From: Firmicutes bacterium UBA3941
Lineage (GTDB): Bacteria > Bacillota > Clostridia > Caldicoprobacterales > UBA3941
Assembly: GCA_002385665.1 (NCBI GenBank)
Contig: DGDX01000049.1
Location: 880 to 9,147 of the forward strand
Direction: 5' to 3'
DNA length: 8,268 nucleotides
How positions within the stretch are numbered: position 1 is the first letter of the stretch; every line of letters starts with the position of its first letter. Below are positions 1 to 6,101 of this stretch, piece by piece. The notes under the pieces were generated by a model, which saw only the letters and a list, made by a program, of their open reading frames with translations, searched no databases and was not told the DNA's origin. The position numbers were made by a program, and so were the translations under genes.

Positions 1-602
1 GCATTCATCAGCTTTATTGCATCCTTCTCAACATCAAGCAAATGTCTGCGACGGCGTGGATCTTCATAGCCCTCTATATAGTTTTCATCAATGAAGGCCT
101 CAACCTCACCCAGGAGGTCCTGACTGGTAACAAATGCCTCCTTGTCAAAGACCACCAGGGATATATCCATATCATGATCTGCAAGGAAATCCCTAATGGC
201 CGAGGTGGCAACCCGTAGCGCATCCCTTTTGGGATAGCCATAGATACCGCTTGATATTAAGGGAAAGGCTATGCTCTTACACCGGTTTTCCAGGGCCCGC
301 TTCAGGGAGTTGATATAGCAGCTACGGAGAAGTTCCTCCTCCCCCTGCTTTCCGTCACGGTAAACTGGGCCCGCCGTATGGATTATATACTTGGCCGGCA
401 GCCTGAACCCCGGCGTGATAACCGCTTCCCCAGTCCTGATAGGCGCCAGTTTGTCGCAGGCGGACTTAAGCTCAGCCTCACCTGCAGCCCTGTAGATGGC
501 CCCGCAGACTCCACCGCCCATTAAGAGCTCGGTGTTGGCAGCGTTTACTATGGCGTCAACCTTCATCCTGGTTATGTCGTTTCGGACAATATTAAATGGC
601 AT
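1..602 (-). CDS. macro-domain protein (ADP-ribose binding or hydrolysis), 3' end cut by the window
   Basis: The 200 visible residues, translated from the complement, begin MPFNIVRNDITRMKVDAIVN and form a macro domain over about residues 1-165. Visible landmarks are the first ADP-ribose-binding loop (NAAN at 20-23, GGGVCGAI at 29-36), IIHTAGPVY at 73-81 and the second phosphate loop PLISSGIYGYP at 114-124. A charged tail with a run of four arginines follows and continues off the left edge; related clostridial proteins, as I recall them, are longer than one macro domain. The ATG at 602 has a G-rich ribosome binding site (AAGGGGGG) about 6 nt upstream. In MacroD-type hydrolases the first loop reads GGGVDG with a catalytic Asp; here that position is Cys33, so O-acetyl-ADP-ribose deacetylase activity should not be assumed. 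The gene lies 49 bp downstream of the MATE gene with no terminator between, so co-transcription is likely. Confidence 0.9.
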   Translation of the reverse strand, partial: MPFNIVRNDITRMKVDAIVNAANTELLMGGGVCGAIYRAAGEAELKSACDKLAPIRTGEAVITPGFRLPAKYIIHTAGPVYRDGKQGEEELLRSCYINSLKRALENRCKSIAFPLISSGIYGYPKRDALRVATSAIRDFLADHDMDISLVVFDKEAFVTSQDLLGEVEAFIDENYIEGYEDPRRRRHLLDVEKDAIKLMN

Positions 603-651
603 ATGATACCCCCCTTATATCTCACGGGTGACCAGCACAGTTTAGCAGCTG

Positions 652-2034
652 TCAAGTAGTATCAGCCGTACTTCTGTTAGCTGATAAACCGAACAACTTC
701 AGATGCCTTGTCTCCTCATTTCTCTTCAGCATAATAATATACCAGGCAGGCAGCAGGGTGCCCTTAAACATGCTGGAAACGCTGATAGCCCACCACACCC
801 CGTCCAGACCCAGGGCAGTTGATGACAGTATTAGCGCTGTGGGTATCCTGAGTGCATTTAAGGTTATGCCGACTACCGAAGGCGGAACGGTCTTCCCCAG
901 ACCATTGAAGGCTCCTGCCGTCACCGCTTCCGTGCACATAAAGAGCTGGGACAATCCCAATATCTTAAGATAGGTCACCCCATACCGAATAGTCTCCTCT
1001 TCAGGTATGAAGACAGAGAAGATGGGCCTCCCCGCAAATATCAAAAGTCCGGTCGCAAAGAGTCCGATGACGGACATTATCGCCATCCCTACCAGGTATC
1101 CCTTGATAACCCGGGACCATTTCCTGGCACCGAAGTTTTGTCCCACGAAAGCACTCATCGCCGTCTGAAAGCCTCCGGCGGTCATCCAGGATATCGACTC
1201 TATCTGTGAACCCACCTTCTCAACGGCTATTGGTATAGGGCCCCACCGGGCAATTATCCGGGCTATAACCATGGCAAAGCCGGCAAACATACCACTTTGA
1301 AGGCCTACAGGCAGGCCCAGCTTTGTTATATGCTTTATATGCTCTGTATCCGGGGCTTTAAAAAGGGATAAGCCTGAAAACAGTTCGGTTCTTCTTTTAG
1401 CTACTATGACAAAAACAACCGTTACGGCTGCCTGGGCTATTATGGTGGCTAAGGCTGCACCGACTACCTCCAGCCTTGGAAAGGGTCCTATCCCCAGTAT
1501 CAGCAGCGGATCCAGGATCATGTTGATAACAAGCCCTGTTGAGTTTATCAAGAAAGGCGTTCTGCTTTCCCCATAGCCGTTGAATACGGCAGAGAAAACC
1601 GGATTGATAAAGAAAAATATCATACCAAAGGCGATAATGACCAAATATGTGATGGCATCATTTACTATATCCGCTTCCCCCAGATTGAAAAATCCAATTA
1701 AGGGTCTTCTGAATAATATCATTACAGAGGCATAGGCCAGGGCAAGGAACACAACCATCTGAAAGCTGTGCTTTATATACACCTTGGCCTCTTTCATGTC
1801 CTGCTTGCCCACTGATTGGGCAACCCCCACCTCCGCACCTATTTTGGGTATCAGGACAAAGGCCATGGCCAGCCAGGAGTAAAAGCCGGCCGTCCCGGTT
1901 GCTGCAACGGCTCTGGTACCTATCCTGCCAACCCAGATCATATCCGTCATATTGTAGGCCATCTGAACAAAGGATGTTCCCATTATTGGAATGGCCAGTC
2001 TGAACAATGCTTTTATGATACTTCCTTCTGTCAA
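652..2034 (-). CDS. MATE family multidrug/cation efflux transporter
   Basis: This is an integral membrane antiporter of the MATE family (two MatE domains, about 12 predicted membrane helices), expected to export cationic or organic compounds using an ion gradient; the substrate cannot be read from sequence. The 460 residues fit the usual 440-470. Typical family features are the N-terminal segment FRLAIPIMGTSFVQMAYNMT, the loop IWVGRIGTRAVAATGTAGF, and the second-half equivalent with QNFGARKWSRV. The coordinates use a TTG codon at 2034, the only standard start codon in this frame downstream of an in-frame TAA near 2106. That TTG has no ribosome binding site at normal distance. A strong GGAGG lies 29 nt upstream, and the in-frame residues between (VATKQNS, then L for the TTG) resemble the usual MATE N-terminus, so translation may really begin at the ATC codon 2058-2056 (468 aa). 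It is probably the first gene of an operon with the macro-domain gene. Confidence 0.93.
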   Translation of the reverse strand: MTEGSIIKALFRLAIPIMGTSFVQMAYNMTDMIWVGRIGTRAVAATGTAGFYSWLAMAFVLIPKIGAEVGVAQSVGKQDMKEAKVYIKHSFQMVVFLALAYASVMILFRRPLIGFFNLGEADIVNDAITYLVIIAFGMIFFFINPVFSAVFNGYGESRTPFLINSTGLVINMILDPLLILGIGPFPRLEVVGAALATIIAQAAVTVVFVIVAKRRTELFSGLSLFKAPDTEHIKHITKLGLPVGLQSGMFAGFAMVIARIIARWGPIPIAVEKVGSQIESISWMTAGGFQTAMSAFVGQNFGARKWSRVIKGYLVGMAIMSVIGLFATGLLIFAGRPIFSVFIPEEETIRYGVTYLKILGLSQLFMCTEAVTAGAFNGLGKTVPPSVVGITLNALRIPTALILSSTALGLDGVWWAISVSSMFKGTLLPAWYIIMLKRNEETRHLKLFGLSANRSTADTT

Positions 2035-2060
2035 ACTGTTTTGTTTCGTTGCTACGATGG

Positions 2061-2070
2061 TTACCTCCCT
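2061..2070 (-). promoter_or_regulatory. ribosome binding site of the MATE gene, pointing to a non-standard start
   Basis: On the complement this reads AGGGAGGTAA, a near-perfect Shine-Dalgarno sequence. GGAGG occupies 2068-2064. With the ideal 5-nt spacer it points to ATC at 2058-2056, in frame with the MATE protein. The first standard start codon (TTG, 2034) is 29 nt away, too far for this site. Confidence 0.75.
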
Positions 2071-2076
2071 ACTGTA

Positions 2077-2123
2077 TCCACTTGGAAATCTTCTTATGGT
2101 TCTTTATTGTCATCCATATGGAT
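2077..2123. promoter_or_regulatory. two TCCANNTGGA palindromes in the MATE leader (possible operator pair)
   Basis: ATCCATATGGAT at 2112-2123 is a perfect 12-bp palindrome. TCCACTTGGA at 2077-2086 has the same 4-bp arms with a 2-bp centre. Their centres are 36 bp apart. They lie between the suggested MATE promoter and its ribosome binding site, where a repressor could act. No regulator can be assigned, and a chance origin is possible. Confidence 0.35.
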
Positions 2124-2138
2124 CGATAAACTATAACT

Positions 2139-2167
2139 ATTATATATCATAGGACTGATAAATTACA
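2139..2167 (-). promoter_or_regulatory. possible MATE promoter
   Basis: The complement carries a perfect -10 box, TATAAT, at 2144-2139. The -35 position with a 17-nt spacer (2167-2162, TGTAAT) is a poor match, so the call rests mainly on the -10 and on its place about 80 nt upstream of the MATE start. Confidence 0.35.
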
Positions 2168-2221
2168 GGAGGACATTTTTTGGATGAATCCAGTAATTGA
2201 TCCAGGATGAAAATAATTATA

Positions 2222-2241
2222 AAATTTTTTTAAAAAAATTT
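2222..2241. repeat. 20-bp perfect A/T palindrome in the divergent intergenic region
   Basis: Three A, seven T, seven A and three T make a perfect palindrome, followed by a further run of A residues. Such tracts are usually intrinsically bent and can act as UP-like elements upstream of promoters; the -35 region of the rightward gene begins about 20 bp downstream. It has no GC base pair, so it is not a terminator stem. The role is inferred. Confidence 0.5.
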
Positions 2242-2261
2242 AAAAAAATGAGTAGGAGATC

Positions 2262-2290
2262 TGGATTTGATGTAGAATATATATTATAAT
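2262..2290 (+). promoter_or_regulatory. likely promoter of the NlpC/P60 gene
   Basis: A perfect -10 box TATAAT (2285-2290) lies 17 nt after a weak -35 TGGATT (2262-2267), downstream of an A/T-rich stretch. Transcription would start near 2297, giving a leader of about 60 nt. That is too short for a c-di-AMP (ydaO) riboswitch of the kind often found before NlpC/P60 genes. Confidence 0.5.
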
Positions 2291-2296
2291 AATGTA

Positions 2297-2327
2297 ACAG
2301 TTTTGTAAAACTTCGAAACAAAACTGT
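2297..2327. promoter_or_regulatory. inverted repeat at the transcription start of the NlpC/P60 gene (operator or leader hairpin)
   Basis: ACAGTTTTGT at 2297-2306 and its exact complement ACAAAACTGT at 2318-2327 form 10-bp perfect arms around an 11-nt spacer. The repeat begins right after the -10 box, ideal for a repressor. In RNA it would form a stem ending about 20 nt before the ribosome binding site. No U-run follows, so it is not an intrinsic terminator. Confidence 0.55.
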
Positions 2328-2358
2328 AATAGACAAGCTGCTTTAAGTGGAGGTTATC

Positions 2359-3753
2359 ATGAAAAACTTTAAAACCCTGTTATGTACCGCATTATTGTCC
2401 TTGCTGCTGATTAACTCAGCTGTTCCTGCTCTGGCCTTTACAGAGGATACCGATACTACCATGTACTCAATGTACGTCAATGACCAGCGGGTAGGGATTG
2501 TCAGGTTCCCGGCAAGGGCATTGTTAGTCTACGACAGTATAGAAAGGGGGTTAAAAGAGGGATACCAGGAAGAAATCTTCATCGATACCGAGATTCGCTT
2601 CGCAGAAGCCAAAAATGCAGCCAACATCACCAATGATATGGTATTGGCCAAAGCCATTGAAGATGCTATTGATGTAAAAGTGAATTCTGTTTCTATAAGC
2701 ATAGATGGAGCAAAAATATGCCACGTAAAAGATCTTGAAGCAGCAGAAAAGGTATTTGTTGATATAAAGGCTCCATACATAGAGAAGATAGAAAAACAAG
2801 AGGACACCCAACTAGAAGAAATTGCCTTTAAAGAGGATATTGATTTTGGTGAAGAGGTTGTGTCCGTTAAAGATATAATAAGCCCCGAAGAGGCGGTAGG
2901 TATTATACTACACGGCAATCAGGAGCTTGAAGAGTACGAAGTGCAGGAAGGAGATTCTCTTTGGTCCATAGCTTACAACAACGGTGTAAGCGTATCGGAT
3001 CTTCAAAACAGCAATCCTGATTTGGATGGCGACCTAATCAGACCCGGAGATATCATTAAGATTGGGCAGCAGAAAAAGCTACTGACAGTCATAACTAAGG
3101 AAAAGGTCAAATATTCCAAGGAAATACCCTATGAAACCGAAGTTAAGAATGATAGCAGCTTGGAAAAGGGTAAGACCAAGGTAGTTCAGCAAGGTGAAAA
3201 GGGTCAGAAGGATATTACGGCTATGGTGACCAGGGAAGATGGACAAGAGATTTCCAGGGAAATAGTTGAGGAAAAGGTTGTCAAAGAGCCTGTAAAGCAT
3301 ATTGAGGCCAAGGGAACCAAGGAAAAGCCCAAACCCAAACCAAAAAAGACTACCTCACCATCCGGCTCCTCCTCAAATACTTCATCAGAAAGCAGCAGGA
3401 GTGGTAGCGGCTCAGGCAGTGCTGTAGTAGCCTACGCCATGAAATTCAAGGGCTACAGATATGTATTTGGGACTTCAGGTCCAAACACCTTTGATTGCTC
3501 CGGTTTCACAAAATATGTGTACGGACATTTTGGGGTAAACCTTCCCCATAGTTCCAAGGCCCAGCGTTCAGTAGGCAGGGCTGTATCCAGGAGCAACCTG
3601 CAGAAGGGAGACATCCTTTGTTTCTCGGGACATGTTGGCATATACATCGGCAATGACCAGTTTATCCACGCATCCAACAAGAGGGATGGGGTTAAGATAA
3701 GCAGTCTAAGCGGCTATAGCAAGAAGCTGATAACAGCCAGACGTATATTCTGA
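2359..3753 (+). CDS. secreted LysM-G5-NlpC/P60 peptidoglycan endopeptidase
   Basis: This is a secreted cell-wall hydrolase; NlpC/P60 enzymes usually cut the gamma-D-glutamyl-to-diamino-acid bond in peptidoglycan stem peptides. From the ATG the protein has 464 residues: a signal peptide (1-26, ending VPALA), a clostridial N-terminal region with two short VNxxRVG/IDGAKI-like units (27-190), a LysM domain (about 192-235, VQEGDSLWSIA), a G5 domain (about 242-318), a Lys/Pro then Ser/Gly linker (320-354), and NlpC/P60 (355-464). The catalytic residues are visible: Cys380 in DCSGF, His425 in GHVGIYIG and His437 in IHAS. LysM and G5 probably anchor it to the wall glycan. An in-frame GTG exists at 2347, but its bases form the ribosome binding site GTGGAGGT, which lies 5 nt from the ATG at 2359, so the ATG is chosen. 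The gene is monocistronic, with its own promoter and terminator. Confidence 0.95.
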   Translation: MKNFKTLLCTALLSLLLINSAVPALAFTEDTDTTMYSMYVNDQRVGIVRFPARALLVYDSIERGLKEGYQEEIFIDTEIRFAEAKNAANITNDMVLAKAIEDAIDVKVNSVSISIDGAKICHVKDLEAAEKVFVDIKAPYIEKIEKQEDTQLEEIAFKEDIDFGEEVVSVKDIISPEEAVGIILHGNQELEEYEVQEGDSLWSIAYNNGVSVSDLQNSNPDLDGDLIRPGDIIKIGQQKKLLTVITKEKVKYSKEIPYETEVKNDSSLEKGKTKVVQQGEKGQKDITAMVTREDGQEISREIVEEKVVKEPVKHIEAKGTKEKPKPKPKKTTSPSGSSSNTSSESSRSGSGSGSAVVAYAMKFKGYRYVFGTSGPNTFDCSGFTKYVYGHFGVNLPHSSKAQRSVGRAVSRSNLQKGDILCFSGHVGIYIGNDQFIHASNKRDGVKISSLSGYSKKLITARRIF

Positions 3754-3776
3754 TATAAGCAAGACATCCTGACTTG

Positions 3777-3815
3777 ATCAAAAAAGAGCGGTCCATATGG
3801 ACTGCTCTTTTTGAT
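3777..3815. terminator. bidirectional intrinsic terminator between converging genes
   Basis: The stem AAGAGCGGTCC / GGACTGCTCTT (one G-T wobble) has an ATAT loop and is flanked by A-runs on the left and T-runs on the right, so it works on both strands. It starts 24 nt after the NlpC/P60 stop and lies 85 nt beyond the stop of the converging ADP-ribosylglycohydrolase gene. The loop region GTCCATATGGAC is itself a perfect palindrome. Confidence 0.9.
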
Positions 3816-3899
3816 TCCTTTTTCCCTTATGAAAACTATGTACATACCGGCTTAATCGGGGTCATTGCCCCCTTTTGGCTGAATAATGAGGTTTCTTCC

Positions 3900-5000
3900 C
3901 TAAATTGATATCCCCATCTCCCTGGCCAAGGCATTCATCTTTCTAAACCTGGCCAGATATGCTTCATATAGACCATCGGCATGTTCTTTCAGCGTTCTTT
4001 GTGAGTTAGTGTAAATATTCAATTTTGTAGCCCTGTCTACTTGATCCATCCACTCCTGTGGTATAGATGATGAGCCGGTTAGGGCACCTGAGATACCTGC
4101 TGAAACTGCTGCAAGACAATCCGTATCCCTTCCTAAGTTAACTCCTGCAATTATTGCATCCTTTGTGTTGCCCTTTACCATTTTAAAGATACATACCCCT
4201 TTTGTTACTACCTCATTGGCAAATGCAAAGGCATAGGTCATTCCATGTCCGCTGTACTCCGAGTCAAAGGCTTCTCTCAGTTCCCTGAAATCCTTGCAGT
4301 GGGCTGTGTGCTTTAACTGCCTGTCTATTTCCTTAACCACTATATCAGGATCACAGGTATCAAATATCGCTCCAATTACGCTGTCTACAGTGGCGTTGGG
4401 TTTTGTCGCTTCAGCTATGGCCACAGCAGTAACCATTGCCCACTTCAATCCTCTGCTGTTGCTTGTCTGATACAGCTGTCCAACTTCCAATACATCTTCG
4501 GCTGCCCCTTGAACATCCCCTGCATTTATAAGCCCAATAGGATGGCATGCTCTGGCGAAACTATTCAGTCCGGCATAGTCACAATACCTGCCTAAATCCC
4601 TGGCAGGTATGCCGGTCTTTGCCATGGCCAACAGAATAGCCTCAAAGGGTTCGGAAACCATGCCCGCTGACTCCGGCTTTATATCCCTGAGCCAGATCCT
4701 TCGTACGTCCTCTGCATTGACCCTGTCCTTCTTCTCTATTATGGCCGTGATCATCAGTTTCTGTCTCTCAACGCCGTCTTCAGTAGTACCGGCCTCTCTG
4801 AGCCATCCATTACCATAGTGCTCGTAGGGACGGAGCTTATCTACGGTTCCATAGGTCTCTTCTATCCTTTGGTATGACCATCCCTCTACGGTAGCACCCA
4901 TAGATGACCCAATGTGTACACCAGCTATACATCCCAAAAACTTGTCCCTTAGATCTACTTTTTCTGCCACCATTATACCCCCATTTACACTAAATTTCAC
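3900..5000 (-). CDS. ADP-ribosylglycohydrolase (DraG/ARH) family protein
   Basis: This all-helical, probably cytoplasmic protein belongs to the family that removes ADP-ribose from proteins or small molecules using a two-metal (Mg/Mn) centre. It has 366 residues from the GTG at 5000. The glycine-rich N-terminal helix GCIAGVHIGSSMGATVEG is at 23-40, and the C-terminal metal motif GRDTD at 290-294 is followed by AAVSAGISGAL. The usual N-terminal metal motif TDDT is here TEDG (73-76), and the Thr/Ser normally after DTD is Cys295. I recall the TEDG form from a bacterial subfamily of unknown substrate, so the activity is uncertain. The GTG start is preferred because AAGGTGATC just upstream matches the 16S tail; an in-frame ATG at 4973 (357 aa) with a GGGGGT site is the alternative. 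The HxlR-like gene lies 86 bp upstream on the same strand, but a promoter sits in the gap. Confidence 0.88.
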   Translation of the reverse strand: MKFSVNGGIMVAEKVDLRDKFLGCIAGVHIGSSMGATVEGWSYQRIEETYGTVDKLRPYEHYGNGWLREAGTTEDGVERQKLMITAIIEKKDRVNAEDVRRIWLRDIKPESAGMVSEPFEAILLAMAKTGIPARDLGRYCDYAGLNSFARACHPIGLINAGDVQGAAEDVLEVGQLYQTSNSRGLKWAMVTAVAIAEATKPNATVDSVIGAIFDTCDPDIVVKEIDRQLKHTAHCKDFRELREAFDSEYSGHGMTYAFAFANEVVTKGVCIFKMVKGNTKDAIIAGVNLGRDTDCLAAVSAGISGALTGSSSIPQEWMDQVDRATKLNIYTNSQRTLKEHADGLYEAYLARFRKMNALAREMGISI

Positions 5001-5045
5001 AAGATCACCTTATCCATTTAAGGTACCTATGTCTTCTGGTATTAT

Positions 5046-5074
5046 ACTATACTTTCCAATTATTGTGTAGACAA
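5046..5074 (-). promoter_or_regulatory. likely promoter of the ADP-ribosylglycohydrolase gene
   Basis: On the complement, -35 TTGTCT (5074-5069) is followed by a 17-nt spacer and -10 TATAGT (5051-5046); a second -10-like TATAAT overlaps at 5046-5041. It lies between the stop of the HxlR-like gene and the GTG start, so the downstream gene can be expressed independently of the regulator. Confidence 0.55.
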
Positions 5075-5086
5075 GCTCTGGGAATA

Positions 5087-5395
5087 TTAGCGCACATTTT
5101 TACAATATTTCTCTTCCAGATCTTCCAGATGCCTGAATATATGAACCAGATCCCTGCCAAAATCCAGGAGCGTATAATAGGTGTTATTGCCCTCTTCCAC
5201 CCTCTTAATGACATCCTTCTCTATTAGTATCTTTAACTTCCTGTTTAGTTCCGTATGGCTTAAATAGGGTATGCTTCGGAGAATTTCGCTGTAATTCCGG
5301 TTACCCAGCTCTATGGATCCAAGTATCTCGGGCACCCATCTTAGCTTAATCAGATTCTCTACTATACTCAGTCCGCCAATAAATCTGCTTTTCAT
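5087..5395 (-). CDS. HxlR-like winged-helix transcriptional regulator
   Basis: The product is a 102-residue DNA-binding protein, the usual HxlR size. The pattern is an N-terminal helix, then RWVPEILGSIELGNRNYSEI (where family members have the KW..LIL..L..G..RF.EL signature), a recognition-helix segment SIPYLSHTELNRKLKIL, the wing VIKRVEEGNNTYYTLLDFGR, and a C-terminal dimerisation helix. The conserved N-terminal cysteine used for thiol sensing by YodB/HypR-type members is absent; the only Cys is residue 98, near the C-terminus. The reading frame extends to a TTG at 5413, but the ATG at 5395 has an AGGTGAGG ribosome binding site directly before it and is preferred. The gene is divergent from dps, with 104 bp between the starts, so it may control itself and dps. 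The effector is unknown. A remote MarR/ArsR-like assignment is the main alternative. Confidence 0.8.
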   Translation of the reverse strand: MKSRFIGGLSIVENLIKLRWVPEILGSIELGNRNYSEILRSIPYLSHTELNRKLKILIEKDVIKRVEEGNNTYYTLLDFGRDLVHIFRHLEDLEEKYCKNVR

Positions 5396-5408
5396 ATCCT
5401 CACCTACT

Positions 5409-5420
5409 AACAAATTTGTT
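5409..5420. promoter_or_regulatory. palindromic operator candidate AACAAATTTGTT
   Basis: This is a perfect 12-bp palindrome 13 bp upstream of the HxlR-like ATG and just upstream of the dps -35 region. The position suits autoregulation and control of the divergent dps gene by the HxlR-like protein. HxlR-family regulators often bind such sites next to their own genes; the link here is inferred. Confidence 0.45.
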
Positions 5421-5425
5421 CCTTT

Positions 5426-5456
5426 TTGTTTCCAGAGTTATATAGTAACATATAAT
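5426..5456 (+). promoter_or_regulatory. likely dps promoter with an overlapping inverted repeat
   Basis: A perfect -10 TATAAT (5451-5456) is preceded by a -35-like TTGTTT (5426-5431) with a long 19-nt spacer, suggesting dependence on an activator or a weak basal promoter. The inverted repeat TTATAT-N6-ATATAA (5438-5455) overlaps the spacer and -10, where a repressor would block polymerase. It resembles but does not match the 15-bp PerR box. Confidence 0.5.
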
Positions 5457-5499
5457 CAAAAGGAAAAACTATAAAAAAGAAAATAAATGGAGGAAGATC

Positions 5500-5934
5500 A
5501 TGAAAAACTTAAATCTAATACAAAGTTATCTATCAAACCTGGCAGTGTTAAACGTTAAGCTGCACAATATTCACTGGAACGTAGTAGGACCCCAGTTCGT
5601 AGAGGTGCATAACTTTACGGAATCTGTCTACGATGAATTGTTCGAGAGTTTTGACCAGGTAGCAGAGCTATTAAAGATGAAGGGTTTAATGCCCCTGTCC
5701 ACCATGGCAGAGTACTTGGAGAATGCCACCATCCAGGAGGTTAAGGCAAAGGACTTCTCCATCAAGGAATCCCTGGAAATCGTCAAGAAGGACTTGGAAG
5801 CCATGAAGGCTATGGCCACAGACATCAGAAACTCAGCCGATGAAGAGGGAGACTTCGAAACCGTAGCCCTGTTTGAAGACTATGTAGCCTCCTTCAGCAA
5901 AAACATCTGGTTCCTGGCTTCAATACTAAAATAG
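5500..5934 (+). CDS. dps: Dps family ferroxidase / DNA-protection protein
   Basis: Dps proteins assemble into 12-subunit cages that oxidise ferrous iron with hydrogen peroxide and store it, protecting DNA; some members also bind DNA. The 144 residues fit the family. The inter-subunit ferroxidase ligands are visible with exact spacing: His25 (HNIHWN), His37 (EVHNF), Asp52 and Glu56 (FDQVAE), matching His31, His43, Asp58 and Glu62 of Listeria Dps. There is no long lysine-rich N-terminal tail, so DNA binding by that route is unlikely. The ATG follows an excellent GGAGGA site by 5 nt. The gene has its own promoter and terminator, is divergent from an HxlR-like regulator, and lies upstream of a separate ferredoxin operon, a context suggesting peroxide or iron stress. 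Confidence 0.93.
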   Translation: MKNLNLIQSYLSNLAVLNVKLHNIHWNVVGPQFVEVHNFTESVYDELFESFDQVAELLKMKGLMPLSTMAEYLENATIQEVKAKDFSIKESLEIVKKDLEAMKAMATDIRNSADEEGDFETVALFEDYVASFSKNIWFLASILK

Positions 5935-5963
5935 ATCAGAATACTTAAGCAGATCGGATTAAT

Positions 5964-6005
5964 AAGCCTCATTCTCCAGCCCAAAGGCGGATAATGAGGC
6001 TTTTT
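5964..6005 (+). terminator. intrinsic terminator after dps
   Basis: The arms AAGCCTCATT (5964-5973) and AATGAGGCTT (5993-6002) pair perfectly over 10 bp and are followed by a T-run ending at 6005. The 19-nt loop can form a short inner GCC/GGC stem. It starts 30 nt after the dps stop. Confidence 0.9.
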
Positions 6006-6024
6006 CATTAAATTATCAAATAAA

Positions 6025-6064
6025 GAAGTTGACAATTCAAACCAACTTCAGTATATTGTAATAT
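6025..6064 (+). promoter_or_regulatory. strong promoter of the ferredoxin operon with overlapping operator-like repeats
   Basis: Consensus -35 TTGACA (6029-6034), a 17-nt spacer and -10 TATATT (6052-6057) make this the best promoter in the window. An inverted repeat GAAGTTG-N11-CAACTTC (6025-6031 and 6043-6049) covers the -35 and spacer. A second near-palindrome, ATATTGTAATAT (6053-6064), covers the -10 and start site. A strong core promoter buried under inverted repeats suggests repression under some conditions; the regulator is unknown. Confidence 0.75.
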
Positions 6065-6101
6065 GGTAATATAATAATCATCAGATATAGGGAGGTAGAA
6101 T

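Noticed and set aside
652..2034. Calling the MATE gene an antibiotic-resistance determinant
   Set aside because: Family membership does not give the substrate, and the context is a housekeeping-type region with no mobile element.
2184..2210. Short ATG-started frame of 8 codons after an AGGAGG at 2167-2172, a possible leader peptide
   Set aside because: The spacing of 11 nt is long, the promoter of the rightward gene lies downstream of it, and there is no attenuator structure after it.
2284..2298. Sequence starting TTATAATAAT that resembles a PerR box
   Set aside because: Only the left half matches; the right half has 3 of 7 bases, and the region is A/T-rich by nature.
2290..2358. Possible c-di-AMP (ydaO) riboswitch before the NlpC/P60 gene
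   Set aside because: The leader is about 60 nt and contains only one simple inverted repeat, far too small for that fold.
2529..2918. Leftward 129-codon open frame inside the NlpC/P60 gene
   Set aside because: It is antisense to a well-supported gene and has no domain-like pattern or ribosome binding site.
3858..3876. GGGG / CCCC hairpin followed by TTTT on the plus strand
   Set aside because: The stem is only 4 bp and no gene ends just before it; the strong terminator at 3777-3815 already covers both genes.
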